Positions 1-7,781 of a DNA stretch of 12,434 nucleotides are shown here, piece after piece. The DNA is from an uncultured Pelagibacteraceae bacterium (lineage in GTDB: Bacteria; Pseudomonadota; Alphaproteobacteria; Pelagibacterales; Pelagibacteraceae): the NCBI GenBank assembly GCA_902608065.1, contig CACLMO010000021.1, positions 1 through 12,434 on the forward strand, written 5' to 3'. Below the pieces are notes generated by a model, which had not been told where the DNA came from, did not search any database, and saw only the letters and a program-made list of their open reading frames with translations. The position numbers and the translations under genes were made by a program. Every line of letters starts with the position of its first letter. Within the stretch, counting starts at the first letter, position 1.

Positions 1-3
1 CTG

Positions 4-732
4 ATGAAAAAAAAAATAATTGATAATATTAAAACTTTATTTTACGCTTTAGTAATAGCTTTAATTATAAGAAGTTTTTTTTATCAACCTTTTTATATTC
101 CATCTTCCTCAATGGAACCCAATTTATTGGTGGGTGATAGATTATTTGTCTCTAAATTTTCATATGGGTATAGCAAACATTCATTCCCATTTAGTCCTAA
201 TTTTTCAAATAAAAGATTTTTTAGTAAAAAACCTAATAGAGGCGATGTAATTGTATTTAAAACTCCAGCGGACAATAGAACAGATTATATTAAAAGATTG
301 ATTGCTATTCCAGGCGATGAATTACAAATTGTAAATGCTCAACTTTATCTTAACGGTGAAAAAATACTTGGTAAAAAATTAAATACAAATGAAATAGTTA
401 ATTGTGGAAATGAACGAATCAAAACAATTCTGATCGAAGAAACATTGCCAGAAGGTGTAAAATATAGAACCGTATACAGAACAGATGGCACTATGCAGAA
501 TACAGATAAATTTATCGTACCTGATAAACACTATTTTTTTCTTGGGGATAACCGAGATTGTTCAAAAGATAGTAGATTTTTAACAAGCGTTGGTTATGTT
601 CAAGACGTAAACCTTGTTGGAAAAGCTAAATTTATTTTTTTTTCTAGTGATATAAAAGAAGGATATTTTTTAGAATTCTGGAAATGGAACAAAAGTTTGC
701 GATTAGATCGTTTTTTTAAAACAATAAAATGA
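4..732 (+). CDS. lepB: Signal peptidase I (LepB)
   Basis: Inner-membrane serine/lysine protease that removes signal peptides from exported preproteins at the periplasmic face. One N-terminal hydrophobic segment (about residues 11-31) is followed directly by the catalytic serine motif IPSSSMEP, with S36 as the nucleophile. The general-base lysine is K97 in YIKRLIAIPGDE, and the GDNRDCSKDSR box lies at residues 181-191. All conserved boxes are intact. At 242 aa with one visible anchor it matches the alphaproteobacterial form rather than the two-anchor E. coli enzyme. The start codon lies 4 bases into the window; bases 2-4 read TGA, so an upstream gene could end there by a 1-nt overlap, which cannot be confirmed. 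Its stop overlaps the rnc start by 4 nt (ATGA), implying co-transcription. Confidence 0.95.
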   Translation: MKKKIIDNIKTLFYALVIALIIRSFFYQPFYIPSSSMEPNLLVGDRLFVSKFSYGYSKHSFPFSPNFSNKRFFSKKPNRGDVIVFKTPADNRTDYIKRLIAIPGDELQIVNAQLYLNGEKILGKKLNTNEIVNCGNERIKTILIEETLPEGVKYRTVYRTDGTMQNTDKFIVPDKHYFFLGDNRDCSKDSRFLTSVGYVQDVNLVGKAKFIFFSSDIKEGYFLEFWKWNKSLRLDRFFKTIK

Positions 733-1397
733 ATTCAAATTTAAACAATTTAGAAAAAAAATTAAAGATTAAACTTAAAAATAAATCTCTTTTGGAAGAA
801 GCCTTAACACATAAAAGCTTTAACCAAAAAAAAAATAATGAGAAACTTGAGTTTTTAGGAGATAGAGTTATTGGTTTGGCTTTATCTAGAAAATTATTTG
901 ATTTATATCCTGATTTAGACGAAGGAGTTTTAGATAAAAGATTTGCTAAACTAGTAAATAGAGAAACATGCTGTTTAGTTGCCTGGAACGCTGGTTTACA
1001 AAATTACATAATAGTAGGAGATTCAAAAAAAAAGATTAGCAAAATTGATCAGAAGATATTAAGTGATGCATGCGAAGCTTTAATAGGTGCTATTTATATT
1101 GATCGTGGTTTTAATTTTGTTGAAAAATTTATTTTAAAACTTTGGAAAAAAGAATTATCGAAATCTCATATTACAATTTTAGATTCAAAAACAAAATTAC
1201 AAGAACACTCTCTAAAACTCTTTAAAAAACTTCCTGTATATCGTCTTGTTAGTACCAAAGGGCCAAAACATAATCCTGTCTTTAAAGTTGCTGTGTCAAT
1301 ATCTGGAACTAAACAATTTATAGGTTTAGGAAATTCTAAACAACAAGCAGAACAAAATGGCGCTGATAATTTGTTAAAAGGAATTGGAGTTATTTAA
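729..1397 (+). CDS. rnc: Ribonuclease III
   Basis: Double-strand-specific endoribonuclease that processes rRNA precursors and structured mRNAs. The N-terminal nuclease domain carries the signature NEKLEFLGDRV with acidic residues E38, E41 and D45; the second acidic pair is D113 and E116 in LSDACEALIGAIY. A C-terminal double-stranded-RNA-binding domain spans about residues 150-220, with the family's KLQEHS start, a GP-H-P-F strand, and a G-G-SKQQAEQ-A helix. The length of 222 aa is normal. The start overlaps the lepB stop by 4 nt and the stop codon abuts the recO start directly. In many proteobacteria era sits between rnc and recO; here no base separates the two genes. Confidence 0.95.
   Translation: MNSNLNNLEKKLKIKLKNKSLLEEALTHKSFNQKKNNEKLEFLGDRVIGLALSRKLFDLYPDLDEGVLDKRFAKLVNRETCCLVAWNAGLQNYIIVGDSKKKISKIDQKILSDACEALIGAIYIDRGFNFVEKFILKLWKKELSKSHITILDSKTKLQEHSLKLFKKLPVYRLVSTKGPKHNPVFKVAVSISGTKQFIGLGNSKQQAEQNGADNLLKGIGVI
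1386..1389 (+). promoter_or_regulatory. Shine-Dalgarno site for recO
   Basis: GGAG lies 8 nt before the recO ATG at 1398, inside the last codons of rnc. It supports this recO start although no intergenic base exists. Recognisable Shine-Dalgarno sites are uncommon in this window, so this one is informative. Confidence 0.5.
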
Positions 1398-2072
1398 ATG
1401 TATTGGCAAGATGAAGGATATTTACTTTCAAAAAATAATTTTGGAGAGAATTCTATTATAATTGAAGCTTTAACTTCACAGCATGGCAAGTCAATAGGTA
1501 TAGTTTATGGAGGGACTTCAAGAAAAAACAAAAGAAATTTTCAAATTGGAAATAAAATCTTATTAAATTGGAAATCTAAATCTGAAAATAAAACAGGTTA
1601 TTTTAACATAGAACTAATAAAAGCAATTTCACCACTTTTTTTTGATAATAAAAAAAAATCTATATGTATTTTATCTGCCTCTTCCTTACTAAAAATATTT
1701 TTACCCGAGAGACAAATTCATCGAAACATTTTTGTATTATATGAAAATTTTTTAGATAAATTAAATTCAGAAAATTGGATAAATCGATATATATTATGGG
1801 AGTTATCATTAATTAAAGAGTTGGGTTTTGAAGTTGATTTAATTAACTCAATAAAATCATCTGACACAGCAAGAAGTATATTTGAGATAAATGGTAAATC
1901 ATTTAAAATTCCTAAATTGCTACAAAATGAAAATGAAAATAAACAATCATCTAATGAAGAAATTAAAGAAGCTTTGAATTTTAATAAAAATCTCATGAAG
2001 GAAACTATTGTTACGCCAAGTAATTTAAGATTCCCGATCTCAAGAAATATTTTGGAAATGTATTATAATTAG
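1398..2072 (+). CDS. recO: DNA repair protein RecO
   Basis: RecO helps load RecA on SSB-coated single strands in the RecFOR gap-repair pathway. The N-terminal OB-fold region (about residues 1-75) has the family pattern: it opens with W-D-EGYLLSKNNFGENSIIIEALTS, and a G-x-x-x-G-G turn follows. An alpha-helical domain follows, with LYENFLDKL and the characteristic WELSLIKELGFEVDL near residue 140. The zinc-finger cysteines that follow this helix in many alphaproteobacterial RecO proteins are missing: residues about 145-170 contain no Cys. At 224 aa it is slightly short. Assignment rests on the helical motif plus position after lepB-rnc. It ends 12 bp from the convergent hemB, and no hairpin terminator is visible between them. 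Confidence 0.85.
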   Translation: MYWQDEGYLLSKNNFGENSIIIEALTSQHGKSIGIVYGGTSRKNKRNFQIGNKILLNWKSKSENKTGYFNIELIKAISPLFFDNKKKSICILSASSLLKIFLPERQIHRNIFVLYENFLDKLNSENWINRYILWELSLIKELGFEVDLINSIKSSDTARSIFEINGKSFKIPKLLQNENENKQSSNEEIKEALNFNKNLMKETIVTPSNLRFPISRNILEMYYN

Positions 2073-2084
2073 TGATAATTTGAT

Positions 2085-3074
2085 CTATTTAAGTTTGTCA
2101 GCAATTTCATCAGCAAAGTAAGTGACAATAGCACTTGCTCCAGATCTTTTGAACGAAACTAAGCTTTCATAAATTACATCATATTTTAAAATTTTATTTT
2201 TAATAGCATTTTTTATCAAACTATATTCTCCAGATACTTGGTATGCAAAAACTGGTATTTTAAAATTTTCCTTTATAAGTTTAATTATATCAAGATAAGG
2301 CATGCCAGGTTTTACCATAACAAAATCAGCTCCTTCAGATATGTCTAAAGCAACTTCTCTTAAAGCTTCTTTTGAATTATTAAAATCCATTTGATAATTT
2401 TTTTTATCACTCTTTAATGAAGTTTTGGAACCTATAGCATCTCTAAATGGTCCATAGAAATTTGAAGCATATTTAACTGCATAAGATAGTATTTGAGTAT
2501 CTTTAAATCCGTTTTTATCTAATGCTTTTCTTATTTCTCCAATTCTACCATCCATCATATCGGAAGGTGCTATTACATCACATCCCATTTTAGCTTGTAA
2601 TAAGGACTGCTTTACCAAAATTTTTACAGTAGAATCGTTATCTACATAATTATTTTTCAATAAACCATCATGACCATGTGAAGTATATGGATCGAGAGCA
2701 ACATCACACATTAAACCAACTTCATTAAAATTTTTTTTAATTTGTCTAAGAGCTTTACACACAAGATTATTTTTATTTAGGGCTTCACTTCCATTTTTAT
2801 TTTTTTTTGATAATGGAGTGTTAGGAAATAATGCAATCATGGGAATTTTCTTTTTAATAGCTCTTTCAACTAATTTATTTATTTTATCTAGTGAATAACG
2901 ATAAACACCAGGCATTGATTCTACTGGTTCTTTTATATTTTTTCCTTCTCTGATAAAAATTGGCCAAATAAGATCACTGGCGGATAAATTATTTTCACTA
3001 ACTAGTCTTCTAGACCATTCAGTTCTTCTGTTTCTTCTTAACCTTACGCTAGGGTACGAACCTAAATTTTTCAT
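2085..3074 (-). CDS. hemB: Delta-aminolevulinic acid dehydratase (porphobilinogen synthase)
   Basis: Condenses two 5-aminolevulinate molecules to porphobilinogen, the first common step of tetrapyrrole (heme) synthesis, in the cytoplasm. The full family pattern is present over 329 aa: an N-terminal arm with YPSVRLRRNRRTEW, SMPGVYRYS, IAPSDMMDGRIGEIR, and both active-site lysines, K201 (in YAVKYASNFYGPFRDA) and the Schiff-base K255 (in MVKPGMPYLD). In the metal-site segment (DVALDPYTSHGHDG, from D124) the three cysteines of Zn-dependent enzymes are replaced by Asp, Thr and similar residues. That is the form typical of Mg-dependent alphaproteobacterial and Pseudomonas enzymes. The gene stands alone on the minus strand, convergent with recO and divergent from the hydroxylase gene. 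Confidence 0.97.
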   Translation of the reverse strand: MKNLGSYPSVRLRRNRRTEWSRRLVSENNLSASDLIWPIFIREGKNIKEPVESMPGVYRYSLDKINKLVERAIKKKIPMIALFPNTPLSKKNKNGSEALNKNNLVCKALRQIKKNFNEVGLMCDVALDPYTSHGHDGLLKNNYVDNDSTVKILVKQSLLQAKMGCDVIAPSDMMDGRIGEIRKALDKNGFKDTQILSYAVKYASNFYGPFRDAIGSKTSLKSDKKNYQMDFNNSKEALREVALDISEGADFVMVKPGMPYLDIIKLIKENFKIPVFAYQVSGEYSLIKNAIKNKILKYDVIYESLVSFKRSGASAIVTYFADEIADKLK

Positions 3075-3112
3075 TTGATAATCATTCTCACTTCAATTTA
3101 AAAGTTTATATT

Positions 3113-3140
3113 ATTATAAATTCTAATTCTATTGCGACAA
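3113..3140 (-). promoter_or_regulatory. Candidate hemB promoter
   Basis: On the minus strand a perfect TATAAT (3118-3113) is preceded, with a 16-bp spacer, by TTGTCG (3140-3135), a weak -35 match. Transcription would start about 30 nt before the hemB ATG. TATAAT-like words are common by chance in DNA this AT-rich, so this is only a candidate. Confidence 0.35.
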
Positions 3141-3180
3141 AACCAACCTATAAAATATACCTATATTAATGTAAATATTG

Positions 3181-3186
3181 TATAAT
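3181..3186 (+). promoter_or_regulatory. Candidate -10 box for the hydroxylase gene, nearly leaderless
   Basis: A perfect TATAAT ends 11 bases before the ATG at 3198. If used, transcription would start about 4-6 nt before the start codon, giving an almost leaderless mRNA. This fits the absence of any Shine-Dalgarno sequence there. No -35 box is recognisable 16-18 bp upstream, so a promoter elsewhere in the divergent spacer remains possible. Confidence 0.3.
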
Positions 3187-3197
3187 AAATTAATTTT

Positions 3198-3788
3198 ATG
3201 AACAAATCAGGCGACTTCCACACGGTAGATGATCTTAAATTTGATGCTATAAAGCTTAATCAAGCTTTGAAAGAAGTATTAAAAATAAAAAACTATGATG
3301 ACGCTGGTGGAATAAGTAACTTTGGTGCTATTTGTTTAAATCAAATTCCAGGCGATCCAGATTCAACAAAAGGGAAAAACGCCAGAGGTATATATTGGAC
3401 AAAGCCAGATCATTTTGGAAAGGAAATATCTAGAGACATAAAGATTGACGAAACTGCCTATACAGAATTTGTTAAAGATTTTGAAAATACTTATTTTAAA
3501 GAAGTGTATAAAAAATTATCTGAAAAGTTCAAGCTTGGTAGAGTAAGAATTTTATTAAAACAACCTCGTTCCACACTTAGCTGGCATAGAGATCCTGAAC
3601 CAAGATTACATATACCCATAATTACAAATCCTGGCTGCATTATGGTAATTGAAAATGTTGCAAAACATCTTCCCGCTGACGGATCAGTTTACATCACCAA
3701 TAATCTTAAATATCATAATGCTTTTAATGGTGGAGAAGAAAATAGAGTCCATTTAGTGGCTTGCTTACCTGATTATAAATTTAATTAA
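3198..3788 (+). CDS. Aspartyl/asparaginyl beta-hydroxylase-like 2-oxoglutarate/Fe(II) dioxygenase
   Basis: Probable 2-oxoglutarate- and Fe(II)-dependent hydroxylase of the cupin-type Asp/Asn beta-hydroxylase group; the substrate is unknown. The C-terminal half carries the iron-binding triad: H130 and D132 in SWHRDPEPRLHIPI, and H173 in KYHNAFNGGEENRVHLV. R183 is in the position expected to bind the 2-oxoglutarate carboxylate. The N-terminal approximately 100 residues have no motif I recognise, although GKNARGIYWT (from residue 59) looks like a substrate-side loop. The protein is 196 aa, with no signal peptide or membrane segment, so it is probably cytoplasmic. It is a single-gene unit, divergent from hemB and 96 bp before the likely rpiB start; neither neighbour indicates a function. 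The start is the only Met before residue 149. Confidence 0.8.
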   Translation: MNKSGDFHTVDDLKFDAIKLNQALKEVLKIKNYDDAGGISNFGAICLNQIPGDPDSTKGKNARGIYWTKPDHFGKEISRDIKIDETAYTEFVKDFENTYFKEVYKKLSEKFKLGRVRILLKQPRSTLSWHRDPEPRLHIPIITNPGCIMVIENVAKHLPADGSVYITNNLKYHNAFNGGEENRVHLVACLPDYKFN

Positions 3789-3816
3789 TCACCCCAAAAT
3801 CCAAATCAAAATATTG

Positions 3817-3825
3817 TGGTATAAT
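3817..3825 (+). promoter_or_regulatory. Extended -10 promoter candidate for the rpiB-to-nusB operon
   Basis: TGGTATAAT is a perfect TATAAT with the upstream TGn of an extended -10 element, in the only sizeable gap before the long co-directional gene run. No good -35 hexamer is visible, which extended -10 promoters tolerate. The predicted start near 3832 would leave a leader of about 53 nt before the preferred rpiB ATG at 3885. Confidence 0.45.
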
Positions 3826-3855
3826 TTAATATATTATATATATGTAGTTAAATTT

Positions 3856-3872
3856 TAGCATTATTAATGCTA
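3856..3872 (+). repeat. 17-bp perfect palindrome upstream of rpiB
   Basis: TAGCATTA and TAATGCTA flank a single central T (3864), giving a perfect 8-bp inverted repeat. It lies 12 bases before the preferred rpiB start and downstream of the promoter candidate at 3817-3825. As RNA it could form a weak 6-bp stem with a 5-nt loop; as DNA it has the geometry of a dimer operator. It also covers an upstream in-frame ATG (3867). Chance occurrence in AT-rich DNA is possible. Confidence 0.4.
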
Positions 3873-3884
3873 ATATATGCAAAT

Positions 3885-4316
3885 ATGAAAATAAAAAAGA
3901 TTATTCTAGCATCAGATCATGCTGGATTTAATTTAAAAGAAAGTATTAAAAAATTTTTATTAAAAAAGAGGAAAAAAATATTGGATCTTGGAACAAATAA
4001 TTCTAAATCAGTTGATTACCCAGATTTTGCACATTTATTAGCAAAGAAAATGAAAAATAATAATAATCAGTTTGGTATTTTAGTTTGTGGATCGGGGATA
4101 GGAATGGATATGACTGCTAACAAACATAAAAATATAAGGGCTGCTTTGTGTTATAACATACGTTCTACTAAATTAAGTAGACAGCATAACAATGCAAACG
4201 TAATGGCAATAGGATCAAGATTAACCCGGAAAAATGTTGCTTTAAAATGCGTTTCTACATTTATCAAAACTAATTTTGAAGCAGGGAGACATAAAAAAAG
4301 AGTTAAAAAAATTTAA
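3885..4316 (+). CDS. rpiB: Ribose-5-phosphate isomerase B
   Basis: Interconverts ribose-5-phosphate and ribulose-5-phosphate; the latter is the substrate of RibB encoded in the same gene run. From the 3885 start the protein is 143 aa. It opens with [15 protein letters not shown] (D11 and H12 in the phosphosugar site), followed by DLGT, VDYPDFA, the active-site cysteine C68 in [14 protein letters not shown], and H101 in [15 protein letters not shown]. An in-frame ATG at 3867 would add six residues. I prefer 3885 because family members begin directly at the first beta strand and because 3867 lies inside the palindrome. It starts the long operon, with an 11-nt gap to glyA. RpiB-glyA adjacency is common in alphaproteobacteria. 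Confidence 0.92.
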   Translation: MKIKKIILASDHAGFNLKESIKKFLLKKRKKILDLGTNNSKSVDYPDFAHLLAKKMKNNNNQFGILVCGSGIGMDMTANKHKNIRAALCYNIRSTKLSRQHNNANVMAIGSRLTRKNVALKCVSTFIKTNFEAGRHKKRVKKI

Positions 4317-4327
4317 TATATCTCTAT

Positions 4328-5644
4328 ATGAGTAAACAAAAAAAATATATGTCAAATAGTTATCAAAATTTTTTTGATAATAATTTATCAAGTACTGACC
4401 CTGACTTATTTAGTTCTATTAAAAACGAACTAGAAAGACAGCAACAACATATTGAATTAATAGCTTCTGAAAATATAGTTTCAAAAGCTGTTTTAGATGC
4501 TCAAGGATCCATAATGACAAATAAATATGCGGAAGGTTATCCATCAAAAAGATATTATGGCGGATGTGAATTTGTTGATAAAGCTGAAGAGCTTGCTCTT
4601 GAAAGAGTTAAAAAATTATTTGATGCAAAATATGCGAATGTTCAACCACATTCTGGTGCACAAGCTAATGGAGCAGTATATCTTGCGCTTTTAAAACCTG
4701 GTGACCCAATACTTGGTATGAGTTTAAATTCTGGAGGACATTTAACTCACGGAGCAAAAGTTGCTCTTTCTGGAAAATGGTTAAACTCTTTTCACTATGA
4801 AGTAGATAAAGAAAGTGGGCTAATAGATTATAAAAATGTTGAATCATTAGCTTTGCAACATAAGCCAAAAATAATAATTGCTGGCGGTAGTGCTTACTCA
4901 AGAATAATTGATTTTAAAAAATTTAAAGAAATAGCAGAAAAGGTTAATGCTTATCTTATGGTAGATATGGCTCACTTTTCTGGTTTAGTTGCTGGAAAGG
5001 GTTATCCAAATCCTATTGAACATGCAGATGTAGTTACTTCCACAACTCATAAAGTTTTAAGAGGTGGCAGAGGAGGAATTATATTAACTAATCGTGAAGA
5101 TATTTTTAAAAAAATTAATTCAGCAGTATTTCCTGGTTATCAAGGTGGACCATTAATGCATGTAATAGCAGCAAAAGCAGTAGCTTTTCAAGAAGCTTTA
5201 CAACCATCATTTAAAGAATATATAAAGGCTGTGCTTGCTAATGCAAAAATTTTGTCAGAGACATTAAAAAATAATGGATTTAAAATTTTTTCTGGAGGGA
5301 CAGATACTCATTTGATGTTAGTTGATTTAAGACCATACGGAGTTAGTGGAAAAGATGCAGAAACAAGTTTGTGCAGAGCCAATATAACTTGTAACAAAAA
5401 TGGAATACCTTTTGATACTGCAAAACCCACGATTACTTCTGGTATTAGATTAGGTTCTCAAGCTGCTACAACACGAGGTTTTGGATTAAATGAATTTAAA
5501 AAAGTTGGTCAGTTAATCACTGAAGTTATTCAAGGCTTATCTAAAAATAAAGAAAATAACAGTAAGATAGAAGAAAAAGTTAGAAATGAAGTTATAAATC
5601 TTTGTTCAAACTTTCCTATCTACAATCATTTAACAAAAAATTAA
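4328..5644 (+). CDS. glyA: Serine hydroxymethyltransferase
   Basis: PLP enzyme converting serine plus tetrahydrofolate to glycine plus methylene-tetrahydrofolate, the main one-carbon source. Family landmarks over 438 aa: [55 protein letters not shown], and PLP-lysine K242 in [14 protein letters not shown]. The usual THKTLRGPRGG is altered here, with Gly at 247 in place of Pro. The C-terminal domain has the conserved GVSGKDAE and [16 protein letters not shown] segments. A second in-frame ATG at 4349 (MSNSYQNFF) is an equally plausible start; neither has a Shine-Dalgarno site. No glycine riboswitch precedes it: only 11 nt separate it from rpiB. The next gene, nrdR, begins 3 nt after the stop. 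Confidence 0.96.
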   Translation: MSKQKKYMSNSYQNFFDNNLSSTDPDLFSSIKNELERQQQHIELIASENIVSKAVLDAQGSIMTNKYAEGYPSKRYYGGCEFVDKAEELALERVKKLFDAKYANVQPHSGAQANGAVYLALLKPGDPILGMSLNSGGHLTHGAKVALSGKWLNSFHYEVDKESGLIDYKNVESLALQHKPKIIIAGGSAYSRIIDFKKFKEIAEKVNAYLMVDMAHFSGLVAGKGYPNPIEHADVVTSTTHKVLRGGRGGIILTNREDIFKKINSAVFPGYQGGPLMHVIAAKAVAFQEALQPSFKEYIKAVLANAKILSETLKNNGFKIFSGGTDTHLMLVDLRPYGVSGKDAETSLCRANITCNKNGIPFDTAKPTITSGIRLGSQAATTRGFGLNEFKKVGQLITEVIQGLSKNKENNSKIEEKVRNEVINLCSNFPIYNHLTKN

Positions 5645-5647
5645 TTT

Positions 5648-6112
5648 ATGCTTTGTCCATTTTGTAGAGAAAAAGATACTTCTGTAGTTGACTCAAGACC
5701 AACTGAAGACGGGACTGCAATAAGAAGAAGAAGAGTTTGTGGTTGTGAAAGGAAAGAACGTTTTACCACATTTGAAAGAGTACAATTTAGAGAATTAACC
5801 GTAATTAAAAATAATGGAAGACGCGTTCCTTTTGATAGAGATAAAATAGCTAAATCCATTACTATCTCACTAAGAAAAAGGCCTATAGACAGTGAAGCAG
5901 TAGAGAAATTTATTTCAAAAATTGTTAGAAATCTTGAAGGTCTTGGAGAAAATGAAATACCTTCTGCAACAATAGGTAAATTCATAATGGACGGTCTCGC
6001 AAACCTAGATCAAGTAGCTTATGTTCGTTTTGCTTCTGTTTATAGAAATTTTAAGGAAGCAAAAGATTTCGAACAATTCATTGGCAACTTGAATGTCTAT
6101 AAATCAGAATAA
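5648..6112 (+). CDS. nrdR: Transcriptional repressor NrdR
   Basis: ATP/dATP-sensing repressor of ribonucleotide reductase genes, acting at NrdR boxes. The N-terminal zinc-ribbon region contains CPFC (C3, C6), [17 protein letters not shown] and FTTFERVQ. An ATP-cone domain follows (about residues 46-140), beginning [22 protein letters not shown]. The length of 154 aa is typical. The second zinc knuckle is odd: the family pattern is C-x-x-C two residues before RFTT, but here it reads C31-G-C33 followed by four residues before R38-F39. One net residue is inserted and the second cysteine is displaced. All four cysteines remain, so metal binding is possible but its geometry would differ. It sits between glyA and ribD, its usual alphaproteobacterial location, and overlaps ribD by 20 nt. 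Confidence 0.93.
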   Translation: MLCPFCREKDTSVVDSRPTEDGTAIRRRRVCGCERKERFTTFERVQFRELTVIKNNGRRVPFDRDKIAKSITISLRKRPIDSEAVEKFISKIVRNLEGLGENEIPSATIGKFIMDGLANLDQVAYVRFASVYRNFKEAKDFEQFIGNLNVYKSE

Positions 6113-7196
6113 ATATAATCTTCACTCTTATTTTATGAGACTGGCACTTTTCCAGGCTCAAAAAATAATTGGTAATACGAAAGAAAATCCTGCCGTTGGT
6201 TGTGTAATAACAAAAAATAACATTGTTGTATCCGCTGGATCTACTGGAATAAATGGTAGGCCACACGCCGAATACAATGCTATTAAAATTTTTAATAATA
6301 AACTTGATGAATCTACTTTATATGCAACCCTAGAACCTTGCTCACATTATGGTAAGACGCCACCATGTGTTAAATTAATTATAAAGAAAAAGATAAAAAA
6401 AGTTTTTTTTTCAATAAATGATCCTGATCCTAGATCTTTTAAAAAAAGCAAATTTGATTTAAACAAAAAAAAAATCAAAGTAATCAGAGGCCTTTCCAGC
6501 AAACAAATAGGTTATTTTTATAGAAGTTATTTAAAATCAAAAAAAAATAATCTTCCTTTTGTTACATGTAAACTAGCATTATCTAAAGATTATTTTACCA
6601 TAAATAAAAAATATAAATGGATTACCAATCAATATTCAAGAAGTCGAGGTCATCTATTAAGATCTATGCATGATTGTCTATTAACTAGCTCTCAAACTAT
6701 TTTAAAGGATAATTCACAATTAACGTGCAGAATTAACGGTTTATCAGATAGAACCCCCACAATAGCTATATTAGATAATAATTTAAAATTAAACACCAAT
6801 TTGAAAGTCTTTAAAAATTTTAAAAAAAATAGAATTATTATATTTCATAACAAAATTAATAAAAAAAAGATGAATACTTTTAAAATATTAAAGGTTAAAT
6901 TTTTAAGAGTTCCTCTTAATAAAGATGGTGATTTAGATTTAAAAAAAATTTTGCTTAATTTAAAGAAACTTGGTTTTAGTAGAATTCTTTTAGAATCTGG
7001 TCGTTATTTAACTACTAATTTTTTAAATGAAAATTTAGTTGATGATTTAAACCTCTTTATATCAAATAAAAAACTGAATAAAAATGGTAGTGGAAGCTTA
7101 AAAAAATATTTAGTACCATTTCTAAAAAATAAAAAAAAAATAACAATCAAGGTTAATCTCTTTGGCGATAGTTTATTTTCTTACAAATTAAAATAA
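6093..7196 (+). CDS. ribD: Bifunctional riboflavin deaminase/reductase RibD
   Basis: Catalyses steps two and three of riboflavin synthesis: deamination of the pyrimidine intermediate formed from GTP, then NADPH-dependent reduction of its ribose. The N-terminal cytidine-deaminase-like domain (about residues 13-150) has the zinc site H58-A-E60 in [11 protein letters not shown] and C83/C92 in [12 protein letters not shown]. The C-terminal reductase domain (about 155-367) has [20 protein letters not shown], and [22 protein letters not shown]. The domain linker is more basic and less Gly-rich than usual ([10 protein letters not shown]). The ATG at 6093 overlaps nrdR by 20 nt; a second Met at 6135 (MRLALFQAQ) would give a shorter product, but RibD proteins normally carry several residues before this helix. 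No FMN riboswitch is present. The stop overlaps the ribE start by 1 nt. Confidence 0.92.
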   Translation: MSINQNKYNLHSYFMRLALFQAQKIIGNTKENPAVGCVITKNNIVVSAGSTGINGRPHAEYNAIKIFNNKLDESTLYATLEPCSHYGKTPPCVKLIIKKKIKKVFFSINDPDPRSFKKSKFDLNKKKIKVIRGLSSKQIGYFYRSYLKSKKNNLPFVTCKLALSKDYFTINKKYKWITNQYSRSRGHLLRSMHDCLLTSSQTILKDNSQLTCRINGLSDRTPTIAILDNNLKLNTNLKVFKNFKKNRIIIFHNKINKKKMNTFKILKVKFLRVPLNKDGDLDLKKILLNLKKLGFSRILLESGRYLTTNFLNENLVDDLNLFISNKKLNKNGSGSLKKYLVPFLKNKKKITIKVNLFGDSLFSYKLK

Positions 7197-7780
7197 TGTT
7201 TAATGGAATAATTAAAAAAACTGGAAGAATAGAAAAAATTTATAATAATAATAAAAATTGTATCATCGAAATTTTATCTAAAATTAAATTTAAAAAAAGT
7301 GATATAGGTTCTTCAATATCATGTTCGGGTGCATGTCTTACTGTAAACGGTATTACAAATAAAACTGTAAAGTTTTATATTACTAGAGAAACGATAAATA
7401 GAACTACCTTTAAAAAAATAAAAAAAGGTGATGTGGTTAATCTTGAGAAACCAATGAAGTATGGTGAACGTATATCTGGACATTTTGTTCAAGGCCACAT
7501 AGATACTACTGCTACAGTTAAGAACATTAAAATTATTGGCAAATCATGGTTAATTAATTTTAAATTGAAGAAAAATTTTAAAAAATACATAGTACAAAAA
7601 GGATCTATTTCTGTTAATGGTGTTTCTTTAACTATATCAAATATATTAAATTATGGATTTCAAATTTCAGTAATTCCTAAAACTTTAAGTATGACAAATT
7701 TGATATATCTTAAAAGTGGGGATTTAGTTAATGTTGAATTCGACGTACTAGGAAAATATATAAAAAATTTTATTAAATAA
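7196..7780 (+). CDS. ribE: Riboflavin synthase (alpha subunit)
   Basis: Dismutates two 6,7-dimethyl-8-ribityllumazine molecules to riboflavin, the last step of the pathway. Two tandem lumazine-binding domains are visible. The first (about residues 1-88) begins [12 protein letters not shown] and carries SCSGACLTVNGI and NLEKPMKYGERISGHFVQGHID. The second (about 95-185) carries GSISVNGVSLTIS. The length of 194 aa is near the family norm of about 200; Asn3 replaces the usual Thr of MFTGII. The start overlaps the ribD stop by 1 nt (TAATG) and only 1 nt separates its end from the next gene, so translational coupling is likely. Called ribE in alphaproteobacterial and E. coli ribC/ribE usage; the symbol varies among species. 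Confidence 0.94.
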   Translation: MFNGIIKKTGRIEKIYNNNKNCIIEILSKIKFKKSDIGSSISCSGACLTVNGITNKTVKFYITRETINRTTFKKIKKGDVVNLEKPMKYGERISGHFVQGHIDTTATVKNIKIIGKSWLINFKLKKNFKKYIVQKGSISVNGVSLTISNILNYGFQISVIPKTLSMTNLIYLKSGDLVNVEFDVLGKYIKNFIK

Positions 7781-7781
7781 A

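Noticed and set aside
3867..3884. Upstream in-frame ATG as the rpiB start (adds MLIYAN).
   Set aside because: Family members begin directly at the first strand (MKI..IASDHAG), and this ATG lies within the palindrome. The start at 3885 is preferred, though 3867 is not excluded.
3789..3884. RNA gene in the gap before rpiB.
   Set aside because: Apart from the promoter candidate and the palindrome, the gap is low-complexity A/T with no cloverleaf or stable stem.
4317..4327. Glycine riboswitch before glyA, as known elsewhere in SAR11.
   Set aside because: Only 11 nt separate rpiB and glyA, far too short for an aptamer.
6050..6135. FMN riboswitch before ribD.
   Set aside because: ribD overlaps nrdR by 20 nt, so no leader exists, and none of the conserved RFN-element segments are seen here or before rpiB.
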